This document shows positions 59,344-64,000 of a stretch of DNA of 64,000 bases, in pieces (position 1 is the stretch's first letter; each line of letters begins with the position of its first letter). Position numbers and translations under genes: made by a program. The DNA is from Steinernema hermaphroditum (lineage: Eukaryota > Nematoda > Chromadorea > Rhabditida > Steinernematidae), in contig CM059623.1 of assembly GCA_030435675.1 (NCBI GenBank), positions 10,938,012 through 11,002,011 on the forward strand, in the 5' to 3' direction. Under the pieces are notes generated by a model, which did not search any database, had not been told where the DNA came from, and was given only the letters and a program-made list of their open reading frames with translations.

Positions 59344-60589
59344 ATGAAGACCCTTCTCCTCGTCTCTGTCCTTCTCGTAATCGCCAGCGCCTCCAAGATG
59401 GCGACGATGATGGCCGACGGCCACAAACACTGGGAGACCTTCAAAGCCACATACGGTAAGATCCCTCTTGTATCGCAGATTCCTCTAAACGGCCTTCTTA
59501 GAAAAGAGCTACGAGAACGAAGAGGACGAGACGGTCCACAAAACAGCCTTCCTCCAGAAGAAACATTTCGTCGCCTCCCATGACGGCGCCTCCTTCAGAG
59601 TCGGCCTCAACCACCTGTCCGATCTCACACCGGAGGAGTATGGTAGACGTAAGGGCTTCCGCCTGTCCCGCACAAGGTCCCTCTTCAGGGGTGCGCCCTT
59701 CAAGAAGCCCCTCGACGCCGACGTCCCCGAGGCCGTCGACTGGCGCCAGTTGGGCCTCGTCACCGACGTTAAGGACCAGGGCGACTGCGGCTGCTGCTGG
59801 GCCTTCAGCGCCACGGGCGCCCTCGAGGGTCAGCACAAGAAGGTCACCGGGAGACTCGTCTCCCTCTCCGAGCAGAACCTAATGGACTGCTCCTGGGAGT
59901 ACGGTAACGCGGGCTGCAACGGCGGTCTCATGGACGCCGCCTTTGAGTACGTCAAGGATAACGGCGGCGTCGACTCGGCGCAGGCCTACCCCTTCCTGGC
60001 CATGGACGCCCAGTGCCGATTCAACGAGAGCGCCGTCGGCGCCGACGCCGCCGGCTTCGTGAAGTTGCCCCGTGGCGACGAGGAAGCCCTCAAGATCGCC
60101 GTCGCCACCGTGGGGCCCGTCTCTGTGGCCATCGACGCCTCCCACTACAGCTTCCAGCTCTACGCCGGTGGCGTCTACTTCGAGCCCGAGTGCTCGGCCA
60201 CCAACATCGACCACGCCGTCCTCGTCGTGGGGTACGGTAGCGACCCGAAGGAGGGCGACTTCTGGATCGTAAAGAACAGCTGGGGCCAGGAGTGGGGCGA
60301 GCAGGGCTACGTCCGTGTGGCGCGCAACCGGGACAACCACTGCGGCATCGCCTCCTATGCCGTCTTCCCCGTCGTCCAGCCCAAGAAGGAGACGCCCGAG
60401 CCCAGTGAGCCCGAGAAGGAGAAGGTCATTGTTATCCAGGTGGATGCGAAGACTCTTGGCGTCGTCGCGGCACTGATCGTGCTGTCCCTCCTTCTCGTCT
60501 TCTTCTTCAGGCACCAATCCACGAGGCGTGTGGTCTTCGCTGGTGACCTAGGGCACAAGACTGGACTCTCCAACCCCAATTTTGTGTAG
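59344..60589 (+). CDS. cathepsin L-like cysteine protease with C-terminal membrane segment
   Basis: Exons 59344-59455 and 59502-60589 join in phase. [17 protein letters not shown] is a signal peptide. A short I29-type propeptide follows ([29 protein letters not shown]), then the mature papain-fold protease starting near VPEAVDWRQ. Catalytic residues are visible: the Gln and Cys in [13 protein letters not shown], the His in [10 protein letters not shown], the Asn in [16 protein letters not shown] is also present. The usual Ser before the active Cys is Cys. After the protease there is an acidic Pro/Glu/Lys linker, a hydrophobic helix ([18 protein letters not shown]), a basic stop and about 25 further residues. 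So it should be a type I membrane protein, unlike ordinary soluble cathepsin L. Codon use is strongly G/C at third positions. Confidence 0.93.
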
Positions 60590-60744
60590 CCCTACCGTAC
60601 TTTAGCTCACTGTTTCATGCGATAAATACTTTATTCTCTACATGACCCCAATAATTAGATATCTCGAATCGAAAATTCCGTATTTCTACAGTACAACCGT
60701 TGAGCAAAAGTCGATTCCTACAGTACTACAGGTGGCTATGGATT

Positions 60745-61134
60745 CTAGTCATCGCTATCCGACTCGTCGTCGTCCTCGAATTCGCTATCGTTTTCCGACT
60801 GATTCTTGTACTCGATGATACAGAACCGATCCCAGTCGGAGATCCCACTGTCGTCCTGAAGAAGGTACTCTCTCTCCACATGCACCCTTGTGACCGTCTA
60901 CCTGACTGTCTCTGTCACCTTCCGACGACTCCTGCTCGTAGTACTTGGTCATGTTCACCAGCGTATTGATAAACCTATGTGCCAAAGCGCAATTCTTCAA
61001 ATCCCGTAAAGTTACACAGTTCGGCTGGGCCGGAGCGACCATGTCGAGGAGCTGAAGAAAGGGTTACTGTAGGTAGGGGAATGCATTTCGGCCTACATTG
61101 CAAGCGACGTCGGTGAAGGCCATCTCGTAGGAAG
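60745..61134 (-). CDS. 3' end of a PP2A B'' regulatory subunit gene (partial)
   Basis: Three exons on the minus strand: SYEMAFTDVACN (after a clean TTCAG at 61135), LLDMVAPAQPNCVTLRDLKNC...FINTLVNMTKYYEQES, and DDSGISDWDRFCIIEYK with an acidic end. These match the C-terminal part of the B'' (PPP2R3) subunits of protein phosphatase 2A: YEM, LDMVKP...TLRDLKRC...FFNLEKY and SDWDRFAAEEYE. I could not find the upstream EF-hand exons in 61.1-64 kb, so the gene either runs through long introns beyond the window or is a truncated copy. Confidence 0.65.
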
Positions 61135-64000
61135 CTGAAGTTCATGAAGTCCAGAAAATGTCACGAACTCTGTACATATGACCCCGATCTCTCCAGATGG
61201 GAACCTGCACGTAGTCGTATGTTCTACAAGGTCAAACGTTCTAAATGACGTACACAAATTGGCTTAATTCGTTCGTCGAACGCCTAGTTCATAGACTAAT
61301 AAATCAATTACTGAATGCTACTTGGTTCTAAGACCTACTGACGAACGATGAATAGAACCTTTACGCTTTTTTGGCTCTCAGATGCCATATCAACCATACT
61401 TTGCCAATATCAACTCTGTCAGCAGAAGCTCCATATCGGTAAGAATGTAGCAAACGCACTTCTACGCCTGCACAACCCGTCTTGAAGACCATCGTGGAAA
61501 TTTCAAGTCCTCCTCCCGTCAGCTGTGCCCATAAATAAACACTAAAATCGACGTCGACCTTCGTCCATCCACAAAAACTTCCTCTCGCCCGAACCCGTTC
61601 GGTTTCGGGCGGTGTTCCTCCACACACACACACGGTGTAATGTGTTTATTATTGCGCTCTGCTTTGTGGCGTCGAACCCTCGAGGGCGCGAAAAAGGCAC
61701 GGACGTCCGATCATCTAACGCCGACGGCGAAAATCACGCAACCTTGGCGCTTGTTTGGGTAAACAGAAAAAGAAGACGACTGCGTGTAAACCAGTCGGGC
61801 GGAAGAGGACAAGAAGGAGTCCTGTGAGTCACGGTGACTTTCAAGAGTCGCCTGGAATGCGAGTGTCTCGCGGGCTAATTGAGGTGAACGCCGTCTTTCT
61901 GAACCGATGGAAAAAGAGTGATCTGCAGGTCCGGTCGTGAAGAGGAGCTCCCAAAAGAAAGAACCATCATGTGGTTTATCTCTCAAACGATACATGCATC
62001 AGCCTATAGGTGTTATGTCCAGTGCCGCTTGTAGTATGCAAATTTCCTCTTTAACCCTTTTAATTGATCCAATTATGTTAGATCGAAGTTACTCGATGGG
62101 AAAACATGGTTCAAAAGGTCGCCATTCAGCAGTAATACAGTTGAACAGACATGGCACAGAATTTTGAGACCGAAAGTTTTGAAACAGTGAACCAAGTTCT
62201 ACAGTCCTCCACAGTCTCCCCAAATTTACAGCAATCCGAACATAACTTTGAGGAAGTGAAAGTCGTCTCTCAAAGTGACTGGATTCAGGGATACAGAGCC
62301 CCAGTTGCCATTTCTAAGAAACTTAATACATGTTGTGTTTTTTATTTGCTTGATAGTTGAGCCCAAGTGAATCCAAGAGATACATGAACAGAGGCGTGGG
62401 GATTGGATAGCGGGCTGTAAAGTCGAACACATAAACTCACATGCTCTAAATCAGATTGGGCAAAAGGACCATAACATGGAAGGTTCGTGGTCGATCAGGC
62501 ATGCCCGTGCACCTACGTATTACCACTATCCTACTCCGATTTTTTGTTCCATTTGCACATAAAGTTCCTGATCCTGGAATGATGTGGAAAGAACTGATTG
62601 CTAGTGAAAGAAAGTGAAAAATAGCGAAAGTAAAACCTCAAAAATCGCGCTGGCACGAAAATTGCTGGCGAGTCCCGACATGACATCTTTATCAATCATG
62701 GACCTTGTATATTCGTCGCAATATCGCAGTCTTTAATTAGATCAGTAGCGTGATTTTAGGCAAACGCGTTTAGGTTTTTTTTCGACTTCCCAGCCGTATC
62801 TATTCCACCACATCTCAGCCTAATCTGTTAGTGCTAGGTTTCCCTGCTAGTGCTATGAACACAGACGGTTGAGGTGGAGGCGCATGATGATTAAGATTAA
62901 GACGCAAGTAAAACTGAGGTCATTGACTGGGTGACCTAAGCAACACATCAACTCATATGACTTAATAGGTTATAGGTTTCCACCTCTTAAACAAGAGACA
63001 TTCCATGTTTACGTGTTCCCTTGTGTTTCTCGTGAACCCATTATTTGTCCGTTGTGTCACGTTCACGTTTCACTGTTTGTTTAGACAAGTACTATCTACG
63101 CGAGCATCGCCATTTTTCGCGTCGACCTTGAGGCGAAAAAAGGACGGACGGAAAGGTGCTCTCCAATTACCTCACAGGGCGTCGTCTGTCGAGTACAATC
63201 ACTCGTGGAATCTGGTTGCCATCGCGTAACTGTTTGCATGAACTGCTTTTTAGGCTCAAGTGTAACTCGCAAACGTGAGTCAGCGAACTCATTAGTGCAA
63301 ATGTCACCAGCACCGGCTTTATGAGATGTTGAAAAAAACTGGAATGTAGGAATCACCCAGTATATTGTTCGGGTTGAGGAACAGGACAAGGAAATCGTTT
63401 TGAACTATCAAGACACTAGCAAAACAACTCAATTTTAAGAACCAAAGACATTTCGCCTTCTAGGTCATAACGCAGCCGGATTCCTGGCGTTGGACACCTT
63501 GTTGACAGAAGTGATGAGAGTACGGTTTCTGAGTGTCCCAATTCGCACTGGGAGCCGAAAACTTCACAACTGCCACAGGGTTTGCTGTTTGACCGACCAG
63601 ACGCTCAGAGAGCGACTGAAGAAGTTCATATTTTACTGGTCCATTTATCCCTTAATTTGTTTTGCCCCTGGGCAAATGCCTTCAAAACCACATCAAACAC
63701 AGAGCATAAACTCCTCTTGGTCGAGTTCCGGCTTCGATTCAGGTTCGGGCTTCCCACTCATCCAGTGCCGCTTTCTCCGGAAGTTAACCATCCTCTTTTC
63801 AGTGCCTTTTCAGTTACGAGGTAGGTCAAGAGTGATTTTTCTTGATAGCGAGACAGGAGAGAAGAGGCGATGGCCAATCGCTGATCTTTCAGGATGTCCC
63901 ATCGAGTTGCCCCAACGACTGAACGCCTCTACGTCTACCTCATACTAAAAATAAACAATGTTAGGTCCTCTTCTTCTCCCAATGCTTCCCGCTCCGACCA
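61135..64000. other. end of window without a supported gene
   Basis: Short overlapping frames only. 63.47-63.95 kb has several overlapping open frames on the plus strand and TTTCAG followed by ATGTCCCATCG at about 63.89 kb, which might be the start of a gene that continues past the window; evidence is too weak to call it. ACACACACACAC occurs at 61.62 kb. Confidence 0.35.

Noticed and set aside
59498..60517. Long minus-strand frames opposite the cathepsin gene (up to 212 residues)
   Set aside because: Shadow frames caused by the G/C-rich third codon positions of the cathepsin gene.
63490..63948. 152-residue plus-strand frame near the window end
   Set aside because: Several frames overlap here and none shows a domain or convincing splice sites.
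1..64000. CRISPR arrays, bacterial operons or phage genes
   Set aside because: None seen; spliced genes, tRNA and transposon types are all eukaryotic.

Overview
The window looks like gene-dense eukaryotic nuclear DNA, most probably from a nematode. Nearly every gene is split by introns of about 40-50 bases with GT...TTTCAG borders. Several start codons lie 0-8 bases after a TTTCAG/TTTTAG acceptor with no visible upstream exon (S18, exportin-2, Fcf2, RAF, one intronless lineage gene), as expected for spliced-leader trans-splicing. Two intronless genes opening MDAVPY... resemble a family I associate with nematodes. I cannot name the species.

Layout. 0-5.3 kb: a CCDC137-like gene (-), a RAF kinase gene with no visible regulatory N-terminus (+), a small membrane protein (-) and a small homeobox gene (+). 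6.9-10 kb: two small, possibly paralogous Cys-rich acidic proteins (+). 10.2-19.2 kb: mitochondrial pyruvate carrier MPC1 (-), an RGG-rich MPLKIP/TTDN1-like gene (+), a small ORF (-) close behind CDK12/13 (-), a second divergent homeobox gene (-) and a four-RRM gene (-). 19.5-29.2 kb: a small secreted protein (-), ribosomal protein S18 (+), a coiled-coil protein (+), a proline-rich tail-anchored protein (-), exportin-2/CSE1L (+) and an Fcf2/DNTTIP2 rRNA-processing protein (+).

29.2-48.4 kb is mainly mobile and repetitive DNA. Its centre is a Helitron Rep-helicase gene (36.3-42.8 kb) whose frame can be followed through more than 20 short introns. A gene for an RPA1-like single-strand DNA-binding protein lies just upstream, and an RRM-like/coiled-coil gene before that. 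Around them are a 53-bp tandem array, two copies of a TA-flanked MITE, a ~33-bp satellite of about 2.2 kb between direct repeats, a foldback element (27.6-28.2 kb) and a ~1-kb terminal-inverted-repeat element with a zinc-finger remnant.

48.5-64 kb: two copies of the intronless MDAVPY family flank a large M16 metalloprotease gene (-). That gene holds two tRNA-Asn genes in its introns on the opposite strand; one of the two looks degenerate. Then come a cathepsin L-like protease with a predicted C-terminal membrane anchor (+) and the 3' end of a PP2A B'' subunit gene (-). The last 2.8 kb has no gene I can support. The most notable items are the intact Helitron with its RPA neighbour, the membrane-anchored cathepsin, the kinase-only RAF, the duplicated RS block in CDK12, and the paired atypical homeodomains.
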